Assembly (NCBI GenBank): GCA_947493885.1
Contig: CANLTE010000007.1
Coordinates: forward strand, 62,001-126,000
Length of the DNA stretch: 64,000 nucleotides
Reading direction: 5' to 3'
From: an uncultured Maribacter sp.
Lineage (GTDB): Bacteria > Bacteroidota > Bacteroidia > Flavobacteriales > Flavobacteriaceae
The notes beneath the pieces were generated by a model that ran no database searches, was not told the origin of the DNA, and saw only the letters and a program-made list of their open reading frames with translations. A program made the position numbers and the translations under genes. Shown in pieces: positions 20,259 to 27,956 of this stretch. The stretch's first letter is position 1; every line of letters begins with the position of its first letter.

Positions 20259-20379
20259 GAGACTCTATAGTAATTTTCACTACTTGAATAAAACAAACAT
20301 GTATTTTACTCTAGATTGTTCTGCTATTACAAACCCGAGTAATTTTTAAGGTCAATCTTATTTTATCACAAAATGATAA

Positions 20380-21978
20380 TTAATTTACCCGAATGAAGAT
20401 TACACCATGAGATTGTACTATTGCTGAAAAACTGCCTTTGTAGTTACCTATGTCTTTCTGTCTCCAAAGGTCTCTTACACTTTTAACACCTTCAATACCT
20501 ATATCTTTCCAGTTCAATGTAATTTTTTGTTCTTCTTCTTTCAAATTAAAAAGACCGATAGCTTTACTACCATCTGACATTTCTTTAACTATTATTTCAA
20601 AATCATCATCATAGTAAATAGATTTTCCGGGAATTCCTTTTGCATCTTGATTAACTGCTAGCACTTCTGAATTTGTTAATAGTTTTATGGTAAACTCATC
20701 CATTCTTTCTATTGGACATCCAATTAATAAGGGCGATGCCCACAAACACCACAATGAGATATGAGAATATTGTTCATCAGCTGTCAAACGTGATGGGATT
20801 GGATTTTTACTTTTCGTATTTACTTCTCCTATTACCAACATATCAGGGTCTGGAAAATGACCAGGTGCTCCTGGAAAACCTATCTTCATCCAATCTCTAT
20901 GCACTTTCCACTCGTCTCTAATACTTTTATGAATGCCTTCTCCATCCCATCTATCTTTTAAATCACCGTAGGTTCTAAAACAGTTTACTATTTTTCCAAA
21001 TAAGTCGGCATGCTCTAACGGTGCTGTGTTAGAAATAGAATAAACAATATCTCTACCGCTATTTTCTAAAGCTTCCGCCATTCTAATTGTACTTGCTGGC
21101 TCATTAGGGTTCCAATCATACTTTAAATAATCTATTCCCCACTCTGCCCATTGGGTTGCATCATTAACATCAAAAGTATATTCTCCAACACGAAGGTTAA
21201 CTCTATCTGGTTTTAAGTGTCTATCATCATAAGATTTATCCCAATGACCATTTTCATCAACGCTGGAACCTCCTACACGACCAGCATATGTTGTAATCCA
21301 AGGCGAAGAATATACACCTACCTTTAACCCCATCTCATGAATTGTATTACTCATGGTCTCCATATCTGGAAATTTGATAGAATCTGCTAAAATGGCATTG
21401 TATTTTCCTCCTCTATGGGATTGCCAACCGTCATCTATATTTATGTAAGACCAACCATAATTTTTAAGTCCTTTATCCACCATTGCGTTAGCTGAAGCTA
21501 TTACATTTTCTTCTGTAACATATTCACCCCAACAGTTCCAACTGTTCCAACCTAAAGGGGGCGTTAAACAAATAGTTTCTCCAACCTTAATGGTAAAACT
21601 TTTTTTAGCTTCTCCTAAATCATTTTTTGCAACCAAGATTAGGTTGTAATTTTTTATAGCGTTGTTGGCGATTTTTCCTCTTATTATACCAGATTCACTA
21701 TTAACGGTTAAACCTTCTGGAAGATTCTCAACTCCATAAGTCACTGGTTGCTTTCCTGTTGCAGGAATGGCATATAAAAAAGGAGAACCTGGTCTCACTC
21801 CAAAAACCGAAGCTCCATGTATCTTAGGTTCTTCAACTTCATCAGGAGTCAAAATATATTTACCCACTCCTACTTCAGGAGTGTAAGTTTTTGTTTCACC
21901 TTTTTGACCACAAGAGGATACAAATAGTAAAATTAGTACTAGTTTTAATACGGGTTTCAAACTTCTTCTTAATAACAT
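20380..21978 (-). CDS. GH27 alpha-galactosidase with N-terminal putative-Ig domain
   Basis: A 532-aa lipoprotein (LLFVSSCGQ, cysteine about 23). Residues about 50-130 form a He_PIG-type Ig domain (PVTYGVENLPEGLTVNSESG). The TIM barrel begins with LTPPLGWNSWNCWGEYVTEE, a GH27 hallmark. The predicted nucleophile is D288 in YLKYDWN and the acid/base D339 in RTYGDLKDRW. A C-terminal all-beta domain follows (AIGLFNLKEEEQKITLNW). GH27 enzymes remove terminal alpha-D-galactose (some act on alpha-GalNAc or beta-L-arabinopyranose). Alpha-galactose fits the other galactosidases of the locus. It stands alone between two spacers of 269 and 204 bases, with a candidate operator upstream. Confidence 0.92.
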   Translation of the reverse strand: MLLRRSLKPVLKLVLILLFVSSCGQKGETKTYTPEVGVGKYILTPDEVEEPKIHGASVFGVRPGSPFLYAIPATGKQPVTYGVENLPEGLTVNSESGIIRGKIANNAIKNYNLILVAKNDLGEAKKSFTIKVGETICLTPPLGWNSWNCWGEYVTEENVIASANAMVDKGLKNYGWSYINIDDGWQSHRGGKYNAILADSIKFPDMETMSNTIHEMGLKVGVYSSPWITTYAGRVGGSSVDENGHWDKSYDDRHLKPDRVNLRVGEYTFDVNDATQWAEWGIDYLKYDWNPNEPASTIRMAEALENSGRDIVYSISNTAPLEHADLFGKIVNCFRTYGDLKDRWDGEGIHKSIRDEWKVHRDWMKIGFPGAPGHFPDPDMLVIGEVNTKSKNPIPSRLTADEQYSHISLWCLWASPLLIGCPIERMDEFTIKLLTNSEVLAVNQDAKGIPGKSIYYDDDFEIIVKEMSDGSKAIGLFNLKEEEQKITLNWKDIGIEGVKSVRDLWRQKDIGNYKGSFSAIVQSHGVIFIRVN

Positions 21979-22047
21979 ATTAGTTTAGGTATTTACTAAA
22001 CAGCGAAGAAAAAAATAAACCAAGAAAAAAGTGTCTGTCTCGGTTTA

Positions 22048-22074
22048 ATTAATGTACCTGTGAGTACCAATATA
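22048..22074 (-). promoter_or_regulatory. Candidate PUL operator, copy 2 (upstream of GH27)
   Basis: ATTAAT-N6-GTGAGTA-N4-TATA on the plus strand, about 70 bases before the GH27 start at 21978. It matches copies upstream of the sulfatase at 18689-20110 and the GH29 at 27957-29606. It also contains the short inverted repeat GTAC-ctgtga-GTAC. Confidence 0.3.
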
Positions 22075-22108
22075 CCTTTTAAAGCTTACCTTAATTAATT
22101 TGAATAAA

Positions 22109-22196
22109 TTATTTCATGTTTCCTTCAATTTCAACAAAATAAACCTCGTTAGGTTTTAGGTATTCCTCAGAATTAAATTTTGTTATAGATTTACCC
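22109..22196 (-). pseudogene. Short 3' coding remnant downstream of sulfatase 2
   Basis: Directly after the sulfatase stop, in another frame of the minus strand, a stretch reads KFNSEEYLKPNEVYFVEIEG then NMK and a stop. It has protein-like composition and ends like the C-terminal beta-strand of a GH29 (compare AAYVFKIEFESK at the end of the neighbouring fucosidase). It overlaps the last few codons of the sulfatase gene. It is too short to identify; it could be the debris of a lost enzyme gene or chance. Confidence 0.25.
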
Positions 22197-23640
22197 CTGT
22201 TCCTTGCAAAGAACCATCATGGTCCCACATAATTAACCACGGATCTTTTGTTCTAAGTTGAAAATCTTTCATTTTAACTTTCATAGATTCCAAAATGTTT
22301 TTATAATTATTATCACTAGCTAAATTGTTAGATTCACTAGGATCTGTTGATATATTGAACAATTCAAATTCTGGTCTAAACATATAATCTTTAACAGTTC
22401 GTTGCCCAAAATATTCTTCATCATTTCTGTAAATAGCCTGCCATGTTGATGCAGCCCATAAATCAGAAGCAAAAGGATAATCCAATCTATAGGCAATATT
22501 CCATATTAATTTGTAATCACCATCTATTACAACACGCATGGGGTAATACATTGTAATTTCATGAAAGGTATGCGATGCATAAATTTTATTCCAACCCCTT
22601 GCGTTTTCTATATCTATAATATTTTTAAAGGATTTACCATGGAATTCATTTGCTTTATAATCCACTTGCGCCATATCTAAAATTGTTGGGGTTATATCTA
22701 CCCAAGAAATTCTAGCAGCATTAGTGGCGCCTCTCTTTGAAGTTTTGGGATTTTTAATAATACATGGCAATTTTATCCCAGGTTCGTAAACTGTAGTTTT
22801 AGCACCTGGAAATGCCATCCCATTATCAGAAATATAAAACACAATTGTTTCATCTATTTTTCCAGATTTTTTTAAATGTGCCATTAATTTTCCAAAACCT
22901 TGGTCTATTCTTGAAACACTTTGGTAATATTGCGCTATTTCTTGTCTAGTTTGCTTATTATCTGGTAAAAATTCAGGCACTAATACCTCATCTGGCGCAT
23001 AAGTAATTTGTTCTACTCCTTTATATCCTTCAGACTTATTTCCAAAAGAATTAGGCACATCCCATGGTTCTGGATTAAAAGGTTGACCACGATGCGGATC
23101 ATCTGTACAGAAATATAAAAAAAATGGCTTTTTCGAATTTAAAACATCCGCACAGGCATCAGCCATTTCAACTGTGTTTCTGGGATTAGCTTTTAAAACT
23201 TTATCGAATTTATAAACTTGTTCTGGCGCTACATGATATTTACCAATTCTCGCAGTTAAATAACCAGCTTCAGACAATCGGTTTGAAAGTGACTTAACTT
23301 CTTCATAGGTGCTAAAATGATGATAATCATGAACATGCCCATATGAACCAGTTGCATGACCATACAGCCCTGAAAGGATAACTGACCTGCTAGCTGCACA
23401 ACTAGCACTAGTACAGTAGGCATTGGTGAATTTAACACCTTCGGATGCTAATTTATCTAAATTGGGTGTTTTTATAACTGGGTTTCCGTAACAACCCAAG
23501 GCATCCGTACCATGGTCATCTGCCACAAACAAAATAATATTAGGTGAACTTGAAATCGATATGGATTCCTTAACATCATTATTTCTGGATTCTGAGCAAC
23601 TTAAAAAGCATAGGAACACTATTAAAATATAACATCTCAT
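22183..23640 (-). CDS. Family S1 sulfatase with CxAxR-type active-site motif, lipoprotein
   Basis: A 485-aa sulfatase, lipoprotein (MRCYILIVFLCFLSC, cysteine 15). It resembles the N-sulfoglucosamine-sulfohydrolase-like branch: NIILFVADDHGTDALGCYGN metal site, SCAASRSVILSGLYGHATGS with C81 as the predicted formylglycine residue, RIGKYHVAPE, DDPHRGQPF and FYISDNGMAFPGAKTTVYEP. The active-site motif is CAASR, alanine replacing the usual proline of CxPxR; both forms are accepted by formylglycine-generating enzymes, so activity is expected. It starts 40 bases after the GH29 stop and is almost surely co-transcribed with it, linking desulfation and deoxy-hexose removal. Confidence 0.9.
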   Translation of the reverse strand: MRCYILIVFLCFLSCSESRNNDVKESISISSSPNIILFVADDHGTDALGCYGNPVIKTPNLDKLASEGVKFTNAYCTSASCAASRSVILSGLYGHATGSYGHVHDYHHFSTYEEVKSLSNRLSEAGYLTARIGKYHVAPEQVYKFDKVLKANPRNTVEMADACADVLNSKKPFFLYFCTDDPHRGQPFNPEPWDVPNSFGNKSEGYKGVEQITYAPDEVLVPEFLPDNKQTRQEIAQYYQSVSRIDQGFGKLMAHLKKSGKIDETIVFYISDNGMAFPGAKTTVYEPGIKLPCIIKNPKTSKRGATNAARISWVDITPTILDMAQVDYKANEFHGKSFKNIIDIENARGWNKIYASHTFHEITMYYPMRVVIDGDYKLIWNIAYRLDYPFASDLWAASTWQAIYRNDEEYFGQRTVKDYMFRPEFELFNISTDPSESNNLASDNNYKNILESMKVKMKDFQLRTKDPWLIMWDHDGSLQGTGVNL

Positions 23641-23680
23641 TTTATTTTATTTTAGAAAGGAAGCCTTATCCGTAATTATA

Positions 23681-25270
23681 CTATTTACTTTCAAACTCAA
23701 TTTTAAATACATAAGCAGCATCCATAGGTTTTTTTCCCTTTACATTTATGATTAGACCTGTTTCTGTCTGCAACCAATTTGTTTTGTTCTTTCCACTTAT
23801 AAAGTCAACCGATTTAATATCGTTACTTTCTAATTTGTTGTCTTTGGATAGTGTTTTAATGACAAACTTATTATTCTTGGGCCAATCGAGTACAGTTGCA
23901 TACAAAACTCCGTTCTTTTGAGTAAACCTAATGTCTTCCGCTGTTGATAATTTGTTCTTCTTTTCGGAGTGATGGCCTTTACTTACTTTCGTAGGACCTT
24001 CTCCATAAATTTTCCACGGTCTGGTATCGTAAATAGCCTCTCCATTTACTTTTAACCAAGTACCCATTTCCATTAGAATTTTTTGAGATTCTTCAGGAAT
24101 TGTTCCATCAGCCTTAGGACCTATATTCAATAATAAACAACCATTTTTGCTTACAATATCAATAAGTTCGTCTATTAAATAGTTTGAGGTTTTATAATCT
24201 TCATCAGCAATATACCCCCAAGATTTATAGCCCACCGAAGTATCTGTTTGCCATGGATATTTAAAAATATTATCCATTCTACCTCGCTCTATATCTAAAA
24301 CTATTAAATCTTCGGGGAAAGATTCATTTTTCATGTTTTTATTTTGAAGTACTACGCCTTTGCTCCACTCTTCACCTTTGTTGTAGTAATATGATAAAAT
24401 TTTGGGGTGCACAGATTCAAAACCTGATTTATCCAATCCAAAATCAAACCACAATAAATCTGGTTTGTATTGATTAATAATATCCGTAGTACGGTTCCAC
24501 CATAAATCTAAATATTCTTGTGTTGGTTTTGATTTGTTTTCAACAGGTTTCCAGTACAAATCGGCATACTCTGGATTAGAATTGTCGTACCTAGGTTTTT
24601 TCCAATAATAATTCCGCCAATTGGCAAGGTGCGATGAAACTCCAAATTTCATCTCTTGATTTCTTACTTCTTTTGCCAGTTCTCCTAAAATATCTTTTTT
24701 AGGTCCCATGTTTACTGAATTCCATTTCGTGAATTTGGAATTATACATTGCAAAAGCATCATGATGTTCAGCTACAGGGACTACGTATCTTGCTCCTGAT
24801 TTTTTAAAGAGTTTAGCCCATTTTTTAGCATCAAACTTTTCTGCTTTAAACATTGGGATGAAATCTTTATACCCAAACTCTTTATGGTTACCGTATGTTT
24901 TTTTATGATACTCATAATTATCAAAATTATCCTCCTTTATATGATTTTCATAATACATGTATTTGGGATATTTTTCACTTCCTTTAGCAGGAACCGCATA
25001 AGGCCCCCAGTGAATAAAAATTCCAAACTTAGCATCTCTAAACCAATTTGGTATTTTATACTTACCCCGTATAGATTCCCAATTGGCTTCATACTTGCTT
25101 TCAGTCTCCAACAAAGCAGAAGCTTCATCCTGTAACTCCGATGTTTTTTCTTGAGAAAACAAACTTGAAAAACATAAAAAACATATGTAAAACATATGTC
25201 TATTTTTTGAAAAAAATCGTTGGCAATAATGATTCCATTTTAAAAGAATCGTGTTTTTTATTTGAAGCAT
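23681..25270 (-). CDS. GH29 alpha-L-fucosidase-like enzyme (copy 1)
   Basis: A 529-aa GH29 hydrolase. Hallmarks: WFRDAKFGIFIHWGPYAVPA, FKAEKFDAKKWAKLFKKSGA, AEHHDAFAMYNS, KWNSVNMGPKKDILGEL, and DLLWFDFG with predicted nucleophile D276. The C-terminal beta-domain ends in AAYVFKIEFESK. GH29 removes alpha-L-fucose and, in some algal PULs, alpha-L-galactose; the His-His-Asp motif is followed by Ala instead of the more usual Gly. The first ATG (25270) gives a long basic leader before the hydrophobic FYICFLCFSSLFSQ; an ATG at 25195 is an alternative start (504 aa). The protein is exported, without a clear lipobox. It is co-transcribed with sulfatase 2. Confidence 0.9.
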   Translation of the reverse strand: MLQIKNTILLKWNHYCQRFFSKNRHMFYICFLCFSSLFSQEKTSELQDEASALLETESKYEANWESIRGKYKIPNWFRDAKFGIFIHWGPYAVPAKGSEKYPKYMYYENHIKEDNFDNYEYHKKTYGNHKEFGYKDFIPMFKAEKFDAKKWAKLFKKSGARYVVPVAEHHDAFAMYNSKFTKWNSVNMGPKKDILGELAKEVRNQEMKFGVSSHLANWRNYYWKKPRYDNSNPEYADLYWKPVENKSKPTQEYLDLWWNRTTDIINQYKPDLLWFDFGLDKSGFESVHPKILSYYYNKGEEWSKGVVLQNKNMKNESFPEDLIVLDIERGRMDNIFKYPWQTDTSVGYKSWGYIADEDYKTSNYLIDELIDIVSKNGCLLLNIGPKADGTIPEESQKILMEMGTWLKVNGEAIYDTRPWKIYGEGPTKVSKGHHSEKKNKLSTAEDIRFTQKNGVLYATVLDWPKNNKFVIKTLSKDNKLESNDIKSVDFISGKNKTNWLQTETGLIINVKGKKPMDAAYVFKIEFESK

Positions 25271-25287
25271 TACTGGCTTTTTTACGG

Positions 25288-25544
25288 TTATTTTAAAATA
25301 TTAATAGATTCTATATAACTCGGAGCAATATCAGAATCATTTTCTTGAGGAATACCACACAACTCTTTTCAGTAACAGAACCGTTGTCAATAGCTACAAC
25401 TTTGTGTAAGTCATCGACAGATACATCTAATGCGACATTAATAGTAATTAAAACTTATTCCTTAAGGAGCTGCTTGACGTTAATTTTAGTAGTGATAAAT
25501 TTTACCAAATAACGCTACGTATTCGTTTTAATGGTTTTCTTCAT
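25288..25544 (-). pseudogene. Degraded coding remnant between GH110 and GH29
   Basis: The minus strand reads MKKTIKTNT-stop, RYLVKFITTKINVKQLLKE-stop, then VALDVSVDDLHKVVAIDNGS and VTEKSCVVF in a single frame. After a frame change it continues as GIPQENDSDIAPSYIESINI then LK and a stop. The protein-like composition broken by two stops and one shift suggests a decayed gene. I do not recognise the family. It sits immediately upstream of the GH29 gene, so any promoter for GH29-sulfatase 2 must lie within or beyond it. Confidence 0.35.
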
Positions 25545-25559
25545 AATTAGTATAGTTTT

Positions 25560-27467
25560 TTAGTTAAAAGTTAATTTTTGTATTCCCTCTTCCGTTTTAA
25601 GGATTTGATTCGCTTCACCCTTATATACATTGTTTTTGAATTCTATATTTTTTGAGGACTTTACTGTAATAGCATGCTCTTGACTGTGAAGCTTTGGAAA
25701 AGTATTAGAAATAGATATTGTATTGTTTGAAAACCTAAGGTTATTAGTATTGGCTATTTCAAGGACTAAATTGTCGAAATGGTTAAATGTATTCCCTTCT
25801 ATTTTAATATTATTAAAAGCTATATTATCATTGTCATCATCTGTAACAAAGCGTATTACGCCTCGATTATAACCACTATGATTACAATCTTGAAAAACAT
25901 TATTTTCAACAGTGATATTAGAACCACTACCCGACTCATACCAATGTCCACTTTCTACTGGAATTAAAAGAGCTTCCATTTCTGTGCTGAAAAAGTTATT
26001 TCGAATTATGGTATTATTCGGAGATGATAACAAAAGTCCTCTGGCTCTATTACCGCTGATATCGCAGTTTTCAACAAGTAACTTATCTGGATAACCATTT
26101 AAATTTTCCAATAGATCTCCTACTTTTAGTGTACTGGGAATAGCCTCGTTAAATGTTATAATTTGATAACGGCTATTTATACGTTCTGTAGATTTAATTG
26201 TAATTTTCTCGTATGGCAAGAACGACTCGCTTAGTCTCACCAATCCAAGAGTATCATTGGGCTTCCCTATTACAAAACCTTGTTGTTGAAAGTGTCCCAT
26301 TCTTACTCCAATTGAATTCTCATCCAAAAGGTCTACTACTCTTTGGTAAGTTCCATGAACATTTGTAGCATCATCTAATTGATTATTAAACTTGCAGTTT
26401 TTTAATTCCACCTTTCCTCTACAACCTACAAAATGTGTTGCATCGGCGGTGGTAGAAACCATGCGGCCATTCGAGGGCGTAATAACTACTTTATCTAATA
26501 TTAAATCTTTTGAATTTTCAGCAATTAACCCCATTCCTCCTGCATGGTGAATGGTTACATTATTCATGTTAAACCCATAAGTATTAGTTACCCTAACGGC
26601 TGGCGCTAATCTATTTAAATGTTGTTCTCCCTTACAAACTAATACCTTGCCAACAGGGGGCATTTTTTTACCATGATTAAAAATTCTAACCACCCCAGGT
26701 TCAACTTCCTTAGCACGTAATCTATGCTCTCTACCTATTATTCTCTGACTTGGTGCAATTGGATCTAATTTATATTTATAATTAGATACCTGTTTTAAAG
26801 ACTTTTCTCTACTCGCTAAGTTGTTATATAAAGTAAGTGGTGTATATGATTCTGTATCGTATGCTATAGCTTTTCTATCAACGTCATATAATATAGCTTG
26901 CCCTAGGTTATGTTCGTATGATTCTTTGATGAAATATAATTGCTCATTACGTATTTCATACGGATAAGTGTTGGAGATTTTCATATCAAATGTTCCTTTT
27001 TCTTGGTCATTAGCAACTATTAAACCTTCACTATGAAAAGGTATCTCCCAGTCTATCTTTAGATTTTTAAGGGATATATTTTGAGATTCATTTATTAGAA
27101 AAGGAATCATTTTACCATGAAAAATAAACGTGGACCCCTGACCGTCAATAACTAATTTTTTCATGTCAAATATTGGAAAAGCCGTTTTTATGACCACATC
27201 ATTATGATTTGATATATAACAATACTTTTCTAACCCCTTGTCCGGATAAAAATGATATGTTCCTTTCTCAAACTTTATCTCTGAAATAGGCCTTTCTTTT
27301 GCAGCCAATATTCGTTTTAACACATCTGGAGTCGCATCGCTTTTAATATCGTTTTTAAACAATACAGATTCTGCTTCTATTTTTTTTGCAAAACATCCTA
27401 AGTTCAATACAAGTAAGAGACTTCCTAAAAATAAAATGGTAATTGATTTTCTTTTTTTTGATAACAT
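25560..27467 (-). CDS. GH110 alpha-1,3-galactosidase-like right-handed beta-helix enzyme
   Basis: A 635-aa lipoprotein (LLLVLNLGC, cysteine about 25). It is a right-handed parallel beta-helix: repeated turns such as LLVENCDISGNRARGLLLSS, NTIIRNNFFSTEMEALLIPV and NITVENNVFQDCNHSGYNRG. The GH110 signature is visible as STTADATHFVGC and QLDDATNVHGTYQ, giving candidate catalytic aspartates D342, D365 and D366 with 23-24 residue spacing, as in characterised members from memory. GH110 inverts alpha-1,3-linked terminal D-galactose, as in blood-group B structures, linear Gal-alpha-1,3-Gal and some carrageenan fragments. It is separated from the GH29 gene upstream by a strong terminator, so it has its own promoter in the 380-base spacer before it. 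Confidence 0.85.
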   Translation of the reverse strand: MLSKKRKSITILFLGSLLLVLNLGCFAKKIEAESVLFKNDIKSDATPDVLKRILAAKERPISEIKFEKGTYHFYPDKGLEKYCYISNHNDVVIKTAFPIFDMKKLVIDGQGSTFIFHGKMIPFLINESQNISLKNLKIDWEIPFHSEGLIVANDQEKGTFDMKISNTYPYEIRNEQLYFIKESYEHNLGQAILYDVDRKAIAYDTESYTPLTLYNNLASREKSLKQVSNYKYKLDPIAPSQRIIGREHRLRAKEVEPGVVRIFNHGKKMPPVGKVLVCKGEQHLNRLAPAVRVTNTYGFNMNNVTIHHAGGMGLIAENSKDLILDKVVITPSNGRMVSTTADATHFVGCRGKVELKNCKFNNQLDDATNVHGTYQRVVDLLDENSIGVRMGHFQQQGFVIGKPNDTLGLVRLSESFLPYEKITIKSTERINSRYQIITFNEAIPSTLKVGDLLENLNGYPDKLLVENCDISGNRARGLLLSSPNNTIIRNNFFSTEMEALLIPVESGHWYESGSGSNITVENNVFQDCNHSGYNRGVIRFVTDDDNDNIAFNNIKIEGNTFNHFDNLVLEIANTNNLRFSNNTISISNTFPKLHSQEHAITVKSSKNIEFKNNVYKGEANQILKTEEGIQKLTFN

Positions 27468-27849
27468 ATCTTAATAGTCAAAAATTGATAATGGTTTATG
27501 TAAAAGCTTTTAAATATTGAATGCATTTTTATTTAGTAGACTATATGGCATATTATTAATATTATGCAGCTCAACTATAGCATAGAAGGGTGTTGTTTTT
27601 GGAATTTCACAAAAATGAGTGTTAAAAACTTAACTTCACATCTCATCTTTAACGCCAATCAAACTCAATTAACTAACATGAAAACTATATGTGTTTATTA
27701 AATTTTAGTCGTTGGATTTAACATCCATTTATCAAAATTTATATTAAAATTTAACTCATAACATATAGTTTAGTATTACCTCTTACACAAATAAAAACAC
27801 TATCCTTAAAAAAAGTGTATCTCAGAATAACAAGTAAGAGTCCATGGGT
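27468..27849. promoter_or_regulatory. Spacer carrying the GH110 promoter region
   Basis: About 380 AT-rich bases without a gene, bounded by the GH29 terminator. Because that terminator isolates it, the GH110 promoter must lie here. A weakly similar stretch to the candidate PUL operator (CTATATGGCATATTATTAAT, 27541-27560) lies about 75 bases before the start. No clear -7 box was seen. Confidence 0.3.
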
Positions 27850-27898
27850 AAAAAAAATACAATCAATTGATTATTAACAATTAACAATTGATTGTATT
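27850..27898 (-). terminator. Strong intrinsic terminator of the GH29 (copy 2) gene
   Basis: A perfect 14-bp inverted repeat: left arm 27856-27869, right arm CAATTGATTGTATT at 27885-27898, with a 15-base loop. On the minus strand it is followed immediately by a run of T (A run at 27850-27857 on plus). It lies 59 bases past the GH29 stop and separates this gene from GH110. Confidence 0.85.
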
Positions 27899-27956
27899 AC
27901 TGAGAGAGTCATAAAATAAATTTTAAGTTTCACTTAAAAACGTTAATTCACTCTTA

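Noticed and set aside
20237-20263. Hairpin GTCTCTAT/ATAGAGAC as a terminator
   Set aside because: No T tract on either strand and it lies upstream of the sulfatase start, overlapping the repeated motif; an operator is more likely.
27541-27560. Extra copies of the PUL motif before GH110 and GH29 copy 1
   Set aside because: Only partial matches (CTATATGGCATATTATTAAT; ATTAATAGATTCTATATAA at about 25300); in AT-rich DNA these are not convincing.
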